A stretch of DNA of 20,336 nucleotides from Cymbomonas tetramitiformis (Eukaryota; Chlorophyta; Pyramimonadophyceae; Pyramimonadales; Pyramimonadaceae). The position numbers and the translations under genes were made by a program. The first letter of the stretch is position 1, and every line of letters starts with the position of its first letter. The notes under the pieces are model-generated. The model was not told where the DNA came from. It did no database searches and saw nothing but the letters and a program-made list of their open reading frames with translations. Of this stretch, positions 1-8,167 are shown one piece after another. The stretch spans positions 1-20,336 of the forward strand of contig LGRX02015439.1 of NCBI GenBank assembly GCA_001247695.2. The letters run 5' to 3'.

Positions 1-69
1 GGCGTCTTAACGGAATTTGCAGCTGTATTCACTTTCCCCTCTAACTTAACTTAATCTGGTTTGCCACAG

Positions 70-348
70 ATATCGAAGGCAAACCACCGAACAGGCAACT
101 CAGGTGTCGACGAGTTCGCCGGGAAGGGGATCTCGGCCGTGAACACGATTCTCAAAAAAGCCGACCCCTTCCTAAATAAAGCCCTTGTAAGGGGCAAGGA
201 CCTTGAAAGATACTTTTGGGCAGCCTTCCGGGGGAAAAAAAACGTTGCCCTGGCTGCTAGGCCCTTGCCCCTAGTCGTAGATGCCTCGTACATCCGGTAC
301 GGGGCATTAGAGCACGCCTTCGCGGGCCCCCCCGAGGAGGATGCGTGA
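70..348 (+). CDS. Possible 3'-terminal exon of an unidentified gene
   Basis: An open frame of about 92 codons ends at a TGA at 346-348. It is preceded by a good intron 3' end: a branch-point-like CTAAC at 41-45, a pyrimidine-leaning stretch, and TTGCCACAG ending at 69. There is no ATG at its beginning, and an in-frame stop lies at 52-54. This fits an internal acceptor better than a translation start, so the gene would begin left of the window. The product is basic in the middle (KKADPFLNKALVRGKDLERY) and ends GPPEEDA. I recognise no domain. The opposite strand also has an open frame here (51-437), so coding is not proven. Confidence 0.35.
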   Translation: MSKANHRTGNSGVDEFAGKGISAVNTILKKADPFLNKALVRGKDLERYFWAAFRGKKNVALAARPLPLVVDASYIRYGALEHAFAGPPEEDA

Positions 349-539
349 GGAGGATGCCTCACGCGTATGGGGCAACATGGTAACATTTTTGTAATTATGA
401 ATTTTTGTACTTGTTGTGCATCACACTCACCAATCACAATGTATCTCGCACCTCACAATGCATATGCCTTCGCATCAAGCTTCCCCCGATATGAATACTC
501 GCAACGTTCGCGTTTGACTGCTTGTGTAGCTATGGCATA
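349..539. other. AT-rich non-coding stretch
   Basis: Nothing convincing is coded here. It follows the possible terminal exon directly and may be its 3' untranslated region. An imperfect direct duplication GAGGAGGATGC / GAGGATGCCTCACGCG is visible around 334-365. Confidence 0.4.
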
Positions 540-1050
540 GTTAGTATGCGTTTAGTATGCGCCCTAACACACTAAAGCTATGCTAAAACCAACGTTAGTA
601 TGCCTTTACTATGTCCCAGATAGCATGTCGTTAGGACGCCTTTAGGGTGTCGGTGTTAGTATGTCCTAACGTCGTCATATTAACATCATAATGGCATCCT
701 AACGCCAGTTATAGTGCATGTGTTAGTATGTCCTAACGTCGTCCTACGAGCATCATAATGGCATCCTAACGCCTGTTAATATGCATATGTTAGTATGTCC
801 TAACGTCGTCCTACGAACATCATAACGGCATCCTAAAACCAGTTAAGATGCATGTGTTAGGGGCGTCCTAACGGCATCATATGCACGTACTAACGGGTCG
901 TTAAGACGTATGGCGTTAGTATGCCGTTAATATCTAGTCTCCATTAGTGGGTACCGTAACGGTATCCTAACCGCATACTAGCGGCATACTAACTTGACTA
1001 CATATACTGCTGTTAGTATGCCTTTAGTACACCTTTAGTACACATACTAC
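540..1050. repeat. Array of GTTAG...CTAAC palindromic motifs
   Basis: The segment is full of GTTAGTATG and its complement CATACTAAC, often paired as GTTAG-6/7 nt-CTAAC (for example GTTAGTATGTCCTAAC at 655-670 and 722-737). The density and mixed orientation resemble the subterminal motif arrays of the DNA transposons further right. It may therefore be the right flank of another element that begins outside the window. That reading is inference, because no terminus was found. Confidence 0.7.
654..921. repeat. 67-bp tandem repeat, about four copies
   Basis: Units start at 654, 721, 788 and 855, exactly 67 bp apart. Each begins TGTTAGTATGTCCTAACGTC and contains GGCATCCTAAC; the fourth unit is diverged. 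It lies inside the larger GTTAG/CTAAC motif array. Confidence 0.9.
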
Positions 1051-1082
1051 AATTTCCTAGGACCGTAGGGCCAGACGTCAAC

Positions 1083-1331
1083 TTGCTTGGAGCCAAGCGG
1101 GCGAGACGAAAACAGGCATTGCAACTCAACATATCCTCGGTTTCTAGCCACTCAAAGTCGCACAAAGAGCAAAGTTCGGAGACACTTGCGGCATGCGCCA
1201 AAGCTTTCGCAGCGGGTTTGTACGGTGATGTCGAAGAAGGGGTTGAATTTAAAGGAACCATGGGACTCACTGAAAGGGACTCCTCACGGATAATCTCGCT
1301 GACTTTTGTGGCGACACGATTGGGCAAGCTA
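1083..1331 (+). pseudogene. Open frame of unknown product cut by the element A LTR
   Basis: An open frame of about 83 codons runs to the first base of the element A LTR at 1332. Beyond that it continues only into LTR sequence. The product includes ETLAACAKAFAAGLYGD and an acidic stretch VEEGVEF. I do not recognise it. An overlapping frame is open on the minus strand, so either strand or neither may be coding. If real, it is a host or older element exon broken by insertion of A. Confidence 0.25.
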
Positions 1332-1424
1332 TGCTGGATGTGACACACCGACAGTTTAATCTGTCACTTGTTACTTCCTAAAGTAGGCTGGGTGACCGTC
1401 ACCAGTAGTCGGGAAACTCCCGTT
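1332..1424 (+). repeat. Element A 5' LTR, left part
   Basis: It begins TGCTGGAT, the same start as B's LTR and close to TGCTGGAC of C. It contains the near-palindrome GGTGACCGTCACC at 1391-1403, which B keeps at 18718-18730. The sequence stops at GTT (1422-1424), where element E begins, and resumes at 8033. Joined, the LTR is about 213 bp, close to B's 218 bp. B shows the unoccupied order GGGAAACAGCCGTTAGG. Confidence 0.8.
1422..1424. repeat. Target-site duplication GTT, left of element E
   Basis: GTT at 1422-1424 is repeated at 8030-8032, directly outside the inverted termini of E. The uninterrupted B LTR has a single GTTAGG at this point, which identifies the duplicated triplet. Confidence 0.8.
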
Positions 1425-1439
1425 CCCTACAAATTATTG

Positions 1440-1740
1440 GCATTTTCGCACGCGTGGAAAACCGTCCGTCCGACGCGTGGACGGCGTACGGACACCCTAT
1501 GGACGCTTTTTTTGCTAAATCCACACGTGTGAAATTGTCTAATTTGTAAAAGTGATGTTCATACGGTGTCCATACGATAAATCCATACGTCGTCCATACG
1601 TGCGCATCCGTGTGGACGACGTATGCTAGTTTACCTGATTTTATTACGCGTGTGGACGCTCCGACCGTATGGATAGGTGCCGTCCATACGCATGAACCAC
1701 TGGAAAATGTTGTCCACACGTGCGGACTGCGAGAAATGCC
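1440..1740. repeat. Left subterminal motif array of E
   Basis: There are many full or half copies of the 16-bp degenerate palindrome GTCCATACGTATGGAC, such as GTCCACACGTGCGGAC at 1711-1726. Copies occur in both orientations. The matching right-end array is at 6950-8010. Confidence 0.8.
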
Positions 1741-2745
1741 GCTTCTAACCCTCCTCGGCCATGTGGACACCATGGGGACGTGTCCCTGGACCGTACCCAC
1801 GCGTACGGACGACGTGTGGACGGGCGTATGGACAGTGTGAGGCCCGTGTCGTGCCACTCGTTTGCGCTTGTCCGCACGTGTGGACAGCCATTGCACCCGG
1901 GCCTGGGTGTACCCGAGCACTGCTTGCCCCCTCCTCAGCCATGTGGACACCATGTGGACGTGTCCCTGGACGTACTGATGCGTACGGACGACGTGTGGAC
2001 GGGCGTATGGACAGTGTGAGGCCCGTGCCGTGCCACTCTTTTGCGCTTGTCCGCACGTGTGGACACCCATTGCACCCGGGCCTGGGTGTACCCGAGCATT
2101 TCCTTCCCCTTCATCAGCCACATGGACACCATGGGGACGTGTCCCTGGACCGTACCGACGCGTACGGACGACGTGTGGACGGGCGTATGGACAGTGTGAG
2201 GCCCGTGCCGTGCCACTCGTTTGCGCTTGTCCGCACGTGTGGACAGCCATTGCACCCGGGCCTGGGTGTACCCGAGCATTTCCTTCCCCTTCATCAGCCA
2301 CATGGACACCATGGGGACGTGTCCCTGGGTCGCACCGACGCGTACGGACGACGTGTGGACGGGCGTATGGACAGTGTGAGGCCCGTGCCGTGCCACTCGT
2401 TTGCGCGTGTCCGCACGTGTGGACACCCATTGCACCCGGGCCTGGGTGTACCCAAGCATTTCCTTCCCCTTCATCAGCCACATGGACACCATGGGGGCGT
2501 GTCCCTGGGTCGTACCGACGCGTACGAACGACGTGTGGACGGGCGTATGGACAGTGCGAGGCCCGTGCCGTGCCACTCGTTTGCGCTTGTCCGCACGTGT
2601 GGACAGCCATTGCACCCGGGCCTGGGTGTGCCCGAGCGTTGCTTGCCCCTTCATCAGCCATATATGGGCACCATGGGGGCGTGTCAACGAACGAACTCAT
2701 GCGTACGGACGACGTGTGGACAGACGTATGGACGATCGGAATTCG
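1741..2745. repeat. 180-bp tandem repeat, about five and a half copies
   Basis: The marker GACGTGTGGA recurs at 1811, 1990, 2170, 2350, 2530 and 2711, a spacing of 179-181 bp. Units differ by scattered substitutions. Each unit carries three half-sites in a row, GTACGGAC, GTGTGGAC and GTATGGAC, spaced 11 and 12 bp, and a separate GTCCGCACGTGTGGAC palindrome. Because 180 is divisible by three, long open frames persist in several frames on both strands. These are artefacts of the repeat and not genes. Confidence 0.92.
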
Positions 2746-2895
2746 CCAATCCATACGTATGGACGTCAAAATTGGAGTTTGTTGAAACACGCGTGTGGAC
2801 ACATACATCCGCGCGTGTGGATAAGGGTTTACCCGTATGGATTAGCGGAATCATGCGTGTGAATACAGGTGTCCGCGCACATACGGTTTATTTAC
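2695..2895. repeat. Palindromic motif cluster at the end of the 180-bp array
   Basis: Consecutive 16-bp motif copies are separated by short spacers: ACATAC (6), AAGG (4), TAGCGG (6) and ACAGGT (6). The pairing rule is the same as in the right-end array of E. Confidence 0.75.
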
Positions 2896-2914
2896 ATATA
2901 TAATACATTGTGTA

Positions 2915-3247
2915 TCATCCGCAATCATCTGAATCAGAACTACTACGGTCATCCTCGCTACTACTGTTACCATCGAGTTCACGGAAGAAATCCGCCTTGC
3001 GATCCAACTACACAACTTGCAAGCAATAAGTTCGTCGTCGAATGGCCAAAGGGGCAGCATTTTCTTTGTACCGGGCAAGCCAAGCCGGCATGAAAGGAAC
3101 ATCCTGAATTACCTTCCGCACCTTGTTCGAGTTCTTGTACTTTTGCTACAAAAGTTTCTTCGCTAGCGGTCCCATATTAGTCGCGAGCGCTTCAGACCCC
3201 GTACCCACTTGATTGCACCGGTCTTTGCGTTGAGTGGCAGTCTTCAT
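2915..3247 (-). pseudogene. Gene fragment with an acidic Ser/Asp tail and two in-frame TAG stops
   Basis: On the minus strand, one frame runs from ATG (3247-3245) to TGA (2917-2915), 111 codons. It is interrupted only by two TAG codons near codons 34 and 79. The product reads MKTATQRKDRCNQVG at the start, has a basic middle and ends in a serine/aspartate-rich tail (SSSEDDRSSSDSDDCG). Such tails are common at the ends of nuclear proteins. A 3' splice-like TTCTGTGCAG lies just upstream (3261-3270 on the minus strand), so it may be the last exon of a longer gene. I do not recognise the family. A captured, decayed gene fragment inside E is likely. Confidence 0.4.
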
Positions 3248-3404
3248 GGTGATGGTTTGTCTGCACAGAATTCCCATTGTAAGGCATACACTGGATGGAT
3301 GGTCCATAATAGGCCGTCCATTCGATGGCCGTGCGCCGTCCGTCTGGACGGAACAAGGTGTTCATCCGTATGGAACAACAGAAACTCGCAAACGACCTAC
3401 AATC

Positions 3405-3616
3405 TTACCCGCGAGACGCATCGCAGCAGATCTTCGATCGTTTGCATTTCTGGCTGGGGGTGCGATAACCCACGATCGATGGACCTTCATCTTTCGCGCA
3501 TAGTAGTTGCGTGTGGTCGGTCCCCAACCATCACCAAAAATCACGCAGTGGACCCCGTGAATCAGGTTGTACAAGATATGCATGGGTTGACAGATTTTTA
3601 AGGTCCTAATTTGCAC
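3405..3616 (-). pseudogene. Possible upstream exon of the same minus-strand gene fragment
   Basis: An open minus-strand frame (starting MQIRTLKICQ, containing FGDGWGPTTRNYYARK) reaches a consensus 5' splice-like GTAAGAT near 3404. The presumed intron to 3261 holds E-type motifs. The reading phase does not join cleanly to the 2915-3247 frame, so linkage is unproven. No domain is recognised. Confidence 0.25.
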
Positions 3617-3696
3617 TATTGGGTCATAAACATGATATGTTTAATTGCTAGATGCATTTGGAAGCCATCTAGTAGGTGTACGCGGCTTCGGGCACT

Positions 3697-3718
3697 CCGG
3701 TCCTTGTGAAAGGACCGG
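3697..3718. other. Perfect 9-bp stem-loop with GTGA loop
   Basis: CCGGTCCTT, loop GTGA, AAGGACCGG. As RNA the loop would be a GNRA tetraloop. A related copy lies about 215 bp downstream. Confidence 0.7.
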
Positions 3719-3910
3719 CATTTTTATTTAATTTTCGTCGGTACTACCCCCGCGTTACTACCCCCGCGTTTCATTCCTCTCAAGCACAATCATGCCCATA
3801 TCGAGTATAGCACCCAAAAGAGGTTCGGAATAAATTCTTGGACACCCAAATATGGTGTCAAAACACTCAAATATCAACTATATCGAAAAAAACGCGGCAG
3901 ATAGCCCCAA

Positions 3911-3941
3911 ATCACTTCGGTCCTTGTGACAGGACCGTGAT
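3911..3941. other. Second copy of the GGTCC...GGACC stem-loop
   Basis: The stem CGGTCCT/AGGACCG has an outer ATCAC/GTGAT extension. It shares GGTCCTTGTGA and GGACCG with the hairpin at 3697. Confidence 0.65.
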
Positions 3942-4073
3942 TTTGGGCAGTAGCCATATATCGATACAATTATCACATATCCGAGATATGGATATACCGC
4001 GCATTGTTTCGTTGTGAAGAGAATTTACTTTTCAGGAGGTCGATGTATAATGAGAAGCTCGGCCACTTCGACC

Positions 4074-4157
4074 GCGCCAGCGTACCCCCGCGCCAGCGTA
4101 CCCCCGCGCCAGCGTACCGCGCCAGCGTACCGCGCCAGCGTACCGCGCCAGCGTACC
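4074..4157. repeat. 13/16-bp minisatellite
   Basis: GCGCCAGCGTACC units start at 4074, 4090, 4106, 4119, 4132 and 4145. The first three are 16 bp (extra CCC) and the rest 13 bp. Confidence 0.9.
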
Positions 4158-4184
4158 GTGCACAAAATGACATTTTGTAGTTCG

Positions 4185-4835
4185 TACGTTATCCGTACGG
4201 CGTCCGTACGGCGTTCGTACGCTCGGCTTAGGTTTCTAGCGTATGGACAACGATGTTCATACGTTCCATGTCACATCTGCGCGCATGCACCGACACTTAC
4301 GTCAAGGTTGTAAACTCGTCGTACACACGTTAGATTAAGGATGGACGCTATGTGTTGTCCGTGTGGATTCCGCAAGCATTCTAGTCCATACGGTTCCATG
4401 AGAGCGGTTGTCCACACGCGTGGAAACGTCAGTTAGCTGTCCATATGGGTTTCGTACGAATTTTCGTATGAATTGGCACATTTTCGTACGTCTGCATGTC
4501 CCATGGACGGTCTGTCCATGTGGTTGGAAATATCAACACATTTTGAACAATCCGCATGGATGGATAGCAAAAGCACATGGTGAATTACGTGTTTTCGTAC
4601 GACTTTATAGTGTTTGTACGTTTTTTGTTGAAAACTGTCCACACGCGTGGAAACGTCAGTTAGCAGTCCATACGCTGTCCATCCGAGTTAGCCTTGACTG
4701 TCCGTATGATTCATGTCCCATGGACGGTTTTTTTACACGCACGGACGCAAAAAAAAACTGAACTCATGGAAAATAAAAACATAAAAACCGTATGGACAGC
4801 GTACGGTTTCCCGTACGGACAGCACATGGAATTGA
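4185..4835. repeat. E motif-rich segment with a roughly 220-bp duplication
   Basis: Many CGTACG and GTCCATACG half-sites occur. TGTCCACACGCGTGGAAACG followed by TCAGTTAGC occurs at about 4410 and 4637, and GTCCCATGGACGGT at about 4498 and 4715, showing a diverged direct duplication. The open frame 4408-4761 runs through the repeat and is not supported as a gene. Confidence 0.65.
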
Positions 4836-5017
4836 AATTCGATCGGGAATACCGTATCGAAAAATACGATTAAAAAATCGCGAACGCGTGACACATGCGA
4901 TGCGATGGGCAGTATTAGTGACACCCGCACCCGCACCCCCCGACTGTGTCACCCGTGTCACATAGCGAAACAGAGTGACACTTAAAGAGTGACAATTAAA
5001 ATAAATAGAGTATCCAG
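4836..5017. other. Spacer with repeated GTGACAC/GTGTCAC words
   Basis: No gene is visible. GTGACAC or its complement appears about six times between 4889 and 4995, and CGCACCCGCACC is a small direct repeat. Confidence 0.4.
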
Positions 5018-5019
5018 TA

Positions 5020-5775
5020 CGAGTCATTTGCGTATTCAATTGGAACAATTATTTAATTCCGAAGCTGGTGACTAATTTCGTCCCATACTTAAGAAACGAA
5101 ATAAATACAACCGTCTCGGACCCCCCCATACTTAAGGTGAATATTTTTCGCCGACTAAAATAAAAATAAATACCCCCCGACTACAAGCCTAATGCGAAAT
5201 TATTTAACACAATTGTTTAATTGAAAGTTTTGGCGACTAAATCTAAAATTAAAAAAATCGGCGGCGACTAAAACGCGGCTAAAAATCACGAAATTTCCCT
5301 AATTTTTTGACAAATCGTCATACTTAAAATTATAATTTTGCGCCTGCGGCGGGCAATTTTGGGTTCGGGCCGAGACGGGCCGAAATGTGGCCGAAGTGGA
5401 TTCCCGATTCGGGCCGAGTCACCTCCGCGTAAGATATCTACCCTGCCGTACGCCAGCGCGTCTACCGTCTATTATTTCTCCCTTTATGTGGTGTCATTGG
5501 CATGTCATGTATGATCGTGACATGACACCGGGCGGGGTAATTTTTTTTATTATCATGTCAGCATAGAACGTGGCCTTTTTGTGTGAGACCTGTCCCTAAT
5601 AGTCCGCGACGTCAATGCTACGTGTGGAAGACGTGGAAGACGTGCGATACAGTAAATCGTCGATCGACAGGGTGACTAAAAAAAATAATTAATTCCCAGC
5701 GACTAATGTCAAAATAATTCAGCCCCCGACTAATAATTTCGCATTAGGCTTGTAATTGAATACGCAAATGACTTG
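5020..5775. mobile_element. Element G: small TA-flanked inverted-repeat element
   Basis: C(G/A)AGTCATTTGCGTATTC begins at 5020 and its complement ends at 5775; about 22 bp match with one difference. TA flanks both ends (5018-5019 and 5776-5777), the duplication expected of Tc1/mariner or Stowaway-like elements. The interior is AT-rich and repeats (C/G)GACTAA about eight times, denser near the ends. The right terminus continues into ACAAGCCTAATGCGAAATTA, and a copy of that stretch lies internally at about 5183-5204. There is no transposase, so it is non-autonomous. Confidence 0.65.
5490..5529. other. Inverted repeat inside G
   Basis: GGTGTCAT and CATGTCA face TGACATG and ATGACACC, giving two alternative stem registers of 7-8 bp. 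Confidence 0.5.
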
Positions 5776-5777
5776 TA

Positions 5778-6070
5778 ATCGTCGAAGGATCGATCTGCGA
5801 TTTCTCCCGTCCGTTGACGATTTCTCCGTTCGGTTGACCTCTTCAAATAAGTTACCGATACAGTAAGGCTCTGAGGCAAAAAGCAATTTTGGAACTGAAG
5901 CAACCCCGCCACGGCAGCACACATATGCCTTTTTGCTGTGCTTTTTTGTTTTTGGCATATTTTATTTGCTTTCATTTATCACGGCGAGCACCCTGTGTTG
6001 AGGTGAGCAGTCTCGTGTGAGCGCCATTGCGCGGTGCTCCCAGCTCGATAGCATCCTTAATACTAGCTCG
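5778..6070. other. Stretch without a supported gene
   Basis: The only open frames are two overlapping short minus-strand ones (5719-5958 and 5730-5975). They run out of element G and show no family signature. Confidence 0.35.
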
Positions 6071-6074
6071 GCGT

Positions 6075-6315
6075 GAGGGGGTGGATTCCGCGAGTTCCGC
6101 TATCAACGGACTAAGAAACGCGTGTTGGTTCGAATCCAACCTACTCCGCAGTGACAGTTATCGACTTTTATTGAAGTGCTCTTTTGCTGAATGGGGTTGT
6201 TGATATTTGGCTGATTCGAATACAATGTATTCCGCAGTGCGTGACTTGTTAATTCCTTATGTGCTCAATCACTGAATGGGCTTGGCGGTGTTTGGTTGTA
6301 TGTGCGCAGCAGCCA
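6075..6315 (+). repeat. B-box-containing, tRNA-like repeat, about two and a half copies of 86 bp
   Basis: GTTGG-TTCGAAT-CCAAC at 6124-6140 is a perfect T-arm and contains the RNA polymerase III B box GGTTCGAATCC. It is followed by CTACTCC, which can pair with GGGGTGG at 6078-6084 (with G-U pairs). No normal D arm fits between them, so it is not a complete tRNA. About 86 bp downstream a decayed copy (GCTGATTCGAATACAATG then TATTCCGCAGTG) follows, and words such as CTGAATGGG recur at 6187 and 6272. It may be a tRNA-derived (SINE-like) relic in tandem. Confidence 0.45.
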
Positions 6316-6600
6316 AGCCGACGCGCGGTGCCATCGTAGGTCTCCAGCACTATTAAGAACAGGATAGTTGTCCGGTACGATAATGTGGTTTTCGCAACCT
6401 CTGTTACTGCATATCAGATTTCGTGTTTACTCACGTTTGTGAGACGGGCATCTATTGACGTGAGTTGTGCACACTGCAGGTACCATTGGATCCCGGATCG
6501 CGCCATCCCACACCCGCACATGCGCTCTTTTTCGCAGGCCAGGCAGGCCAAGCGATACCATGCACATGCGCACGCAGGATTTGCGGAGCCCCCAAGGAAG
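6316..6600. other. Stretch without a supported gene
   Basis: One plus-strand open frame (6385-6696) crosses it and runs into the 24-bp repeat. Its composition shows nothing to support coding. Confidence 0.35.
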
Positions 6601-6603
6601 CGA

Positions 6604-6660
6604 TCTGTAGAGCCCTTAAGTAATAGTTCTGTAGAGCCCTTAAGTAATAGATCTGTATAT
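6604..6660. repeat. 24-bp tandem repeat
   Basis: TCTGTAGAGCCCTTAAGTAA units start at 6604 and 6628, with a partial third unit at 6652. Immediately after, TGTAAACGTGTTTTTGCT occurs twice (about 6710 and 6739). Confidence 0.8.
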
Positions 6661-6949
6661 GTGTATGTAGAGTACTTAGTTTATTTAGGAAAGTAAACAT
6701 ATTTTACTGTAAACGTGTTTTTGCTGTATGTGATTGATGTAAACGTGTTTTTGCTTTTAAAAATTGTACTGCTTTCGAACATGTCAGTGTGCCTGCTCGC
6801 ATACCCGCACTTCACTCCGTCACAAAGCATTTAATATTCATTTAACCGGCAGTAGCATCCGCATACACACAGCATTGCCTGCGTTGTGAAATAGAATAGA
6901 AAGGTGCACAGGCACAAACCCTAAAACACACACGTATGCCGTAAGACTC

Positions 6950-8010
6950 CTTGTCCAACCGTATGGACCACTCGGTCCATACGGGTGGAGTGAGCGAAGT
7001 GAGCCCAATCGTATGTAGTCCATACGGGTGCAATATTCAAACAATATTTCAATATATCCGCACGTGTGGACTTGGTAAAGTGCAAGTCCATACGTGTGGT
7101 CACCTTTGTCCACGCGCACGGATATCGCCGTTCGTGCGGGTGGACTGGTTGAAATTGCTGTTCATACGTATGGACGGTATCGTCCATATGCATGGAATTG
7201 TATTATTATAAGCTATCCACACGTACGGACACCGACGTCCATACGCGTGGATCGGTAAAATATGTTGATAAAACCATCGTCCACGCGTGCGGACACCTAC
7301 GTCCATCCGGACGAATCACTGTCCGCACGTATGGACGCACATAATCACGCGTGTGGATATATCTACTATTCTTATCCTTAAGCTCTTTTAGCAATGACTC
7401 TGTCCACGCAGACGTGCGGACAACTACGTCCATACGGATGAAAGACCGTCCACACGTACGGACGTAGGTGTCCATACGCTTGGATATGTTGATTGTTCGT
7501 ATCCGCATGTTCATATGTACATGTTTATGTCCATACGTACGGACGGCTACGTCCATACGTGTGAACATGCCGATCCATACGGGTAATAGGCCCCTCCATA
7601 CGTATGGATGCCTTCGTCCATACGTGCGGAATAGAGAATTCCGATCGTCTATACGACTGTCCATACGGTGTCCATCCGGTGTCCATCCGGGTGTCCATAC
7701 GGTGTCCATGCGGTCTTCCATACGGTGACCGTGCGGTTGGATAGTGCCTCTGTCCATGCGTATGGACACCATGTGGACATGTGTTCTGTCCATACGGTGT
7801 CCATACGGTCGTCCATACGGTGTCCATACGAAATCCTTACGGTGTCCATGGGACATTTTCATATGGACACCACAATTACGCGTCGTCCGTATGGTTCTTA
7901 CATATGCATCAAGGTTTCGCCAGAAATCTGTCCAGACCGTCCATACGGTTGTCCATATGGGTCCTTGCGATGTCCATACGCTGTCCATATGCAAATCCAC
8001 ACGGATGAAT
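6950..8010. repeat. Right subterminal array of E: paired 16-bp palindromes and tandem half-sites
   Basis: About twenty copies of the degenerate palindrome GTCCATACGTATGGAC lie between 6955 and 7630. Most are in pairs separated by 6 bp (for example CACTCG, ACCTTT, GGTATC, ACCGAC, ACCTAC, AACTAC, GTAGGT, GGCTAC, GCCTTC). From 7665 to 7850 the pattern changes to direct half-sites GTCCATACGGT every 11-12 bp. This resembles transposase-binding subterminal regions of CACTA elements; a binding function here is inferred. The long minus-strand open frame 7206-8000 is a by-product. Confidence 0.85.
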
Positions 8011-8029
8011 GGGGCAATAATTTGTAGGG

Positions 8030-8032
8030 GTT
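8030..8032. repeat. Target-site duplication GTT, right of element E
   Basis: Second copy of the GTT at 1422-1424, directly outside the right terminus of E. Confidence 0.8.
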
Positions 8033-8152
8033 AGTATTTATGTGTATCTCTCTTTTATCAATGTGACTTTTACCGTTCTGATCCCGAAACCCCTTAACTC
8101 AGGGTTTATTTCCAGTTATCTAGTTTATTCACTCCGAACTATATATCTGACA
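8033..8152 (+). repeat. Element A 5' LTR, right part
   Basis: It continues the LTR after E and ends in CA at 8151-8152. It matches the inverted B LTR (18576-18700) through TATTTATG, ACTTTTACCGTTCTGAT, CTTAACTCAGGGTTTAT and TATATATCT. Confidence 0.8.
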
Positions 8153-8167
8153 GGTTTGGCCCCACTT
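8153..8167 (+). promoter_or_regulatory. Element A primer-binding site
   Basis: GGTTTGGCCCCACTT follows the LTR directly and is identical in B (18561-18575, minus). It resembles the complement of the anticodon-stem half of eukaryotic initiator tRNA-Met (GTGGGCCCATAACC) rather than a tRNA 3' end. Drosophila copia uses that kind of half-tRNA primer. Confidence 0.55.

Larger units (their letters stand above)
3617..4070. other. Non-coding stretch with two related hairpins
   Basis: No open frame of interest. The visible features are the GGTCCTTGTGA-type hairpins at 3697-3718 and 3911-3941 and a short duplication of TACTACCCCCGCGT at 3743-3770. Confidence 0.5.
1425..8029. mobile_element. Element E: CACTA-like DNA transposon, non-autonomous
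   Basis: The ends are perfect 15-bp inverted repeats, CCCTACAAATTATTG at 1425-1439 and its complement at 8015-8029, flanked by GTT on both sides. Short termini related in form to plant CACTA, a 3-bp duplication and dense subterminal motifs of mixed orientation match the CMC/EnSpm (CACTA) plan. The classification is inference, because no transposase is recognisable in the 6,605 bp. Contents are a 180-bp satellite, motif arrays at both ends, a minus-strand gene fragment, a TA-flanked element G and a B-box-like repeat. Confidence 0.8.

Noticed and set aside
654..921. CRISPR array
   Set aside because: The repeats are contiguous 67-bp units without unique spacers, in eukaryotic transposon context.
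540..1050. Telomere-like repeats (TTAG words)
   Set aside because: The words alternate in orientation and are parts of palindromes, not a head-to-tail short telomeric repeat.
1399..2903. Very long open frames on both strands (469 codons minus, 380 and 251 codons plus)
   Set aside because: They follow from a 180-bp tandem repeat whose length is a multiple of three. The products are themselves 60-residue repeats in several frames, and no frame is favoured.
2915..3247. Reassigned genetic code (TAG as an amino acid)
   Set aside because: Only one decayed fragment shows it. The fragment at 18796-19094 and that at 17275-17594 end in TAG, so ordinary use as a stop is at least as likely.
6078..6149. 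A complete tRNA gene
   Set aside because: The T-arm and a wobble-rich acceptor can be drawn, but no D arm or properly spaced anticodon arm fits.
7206..8000. 264-codon minus-strand open frame rich in RTYGR and VWT words
   Set aside because: It is a translation of the repeated GTCCATACG motif; other frames give equally long products.
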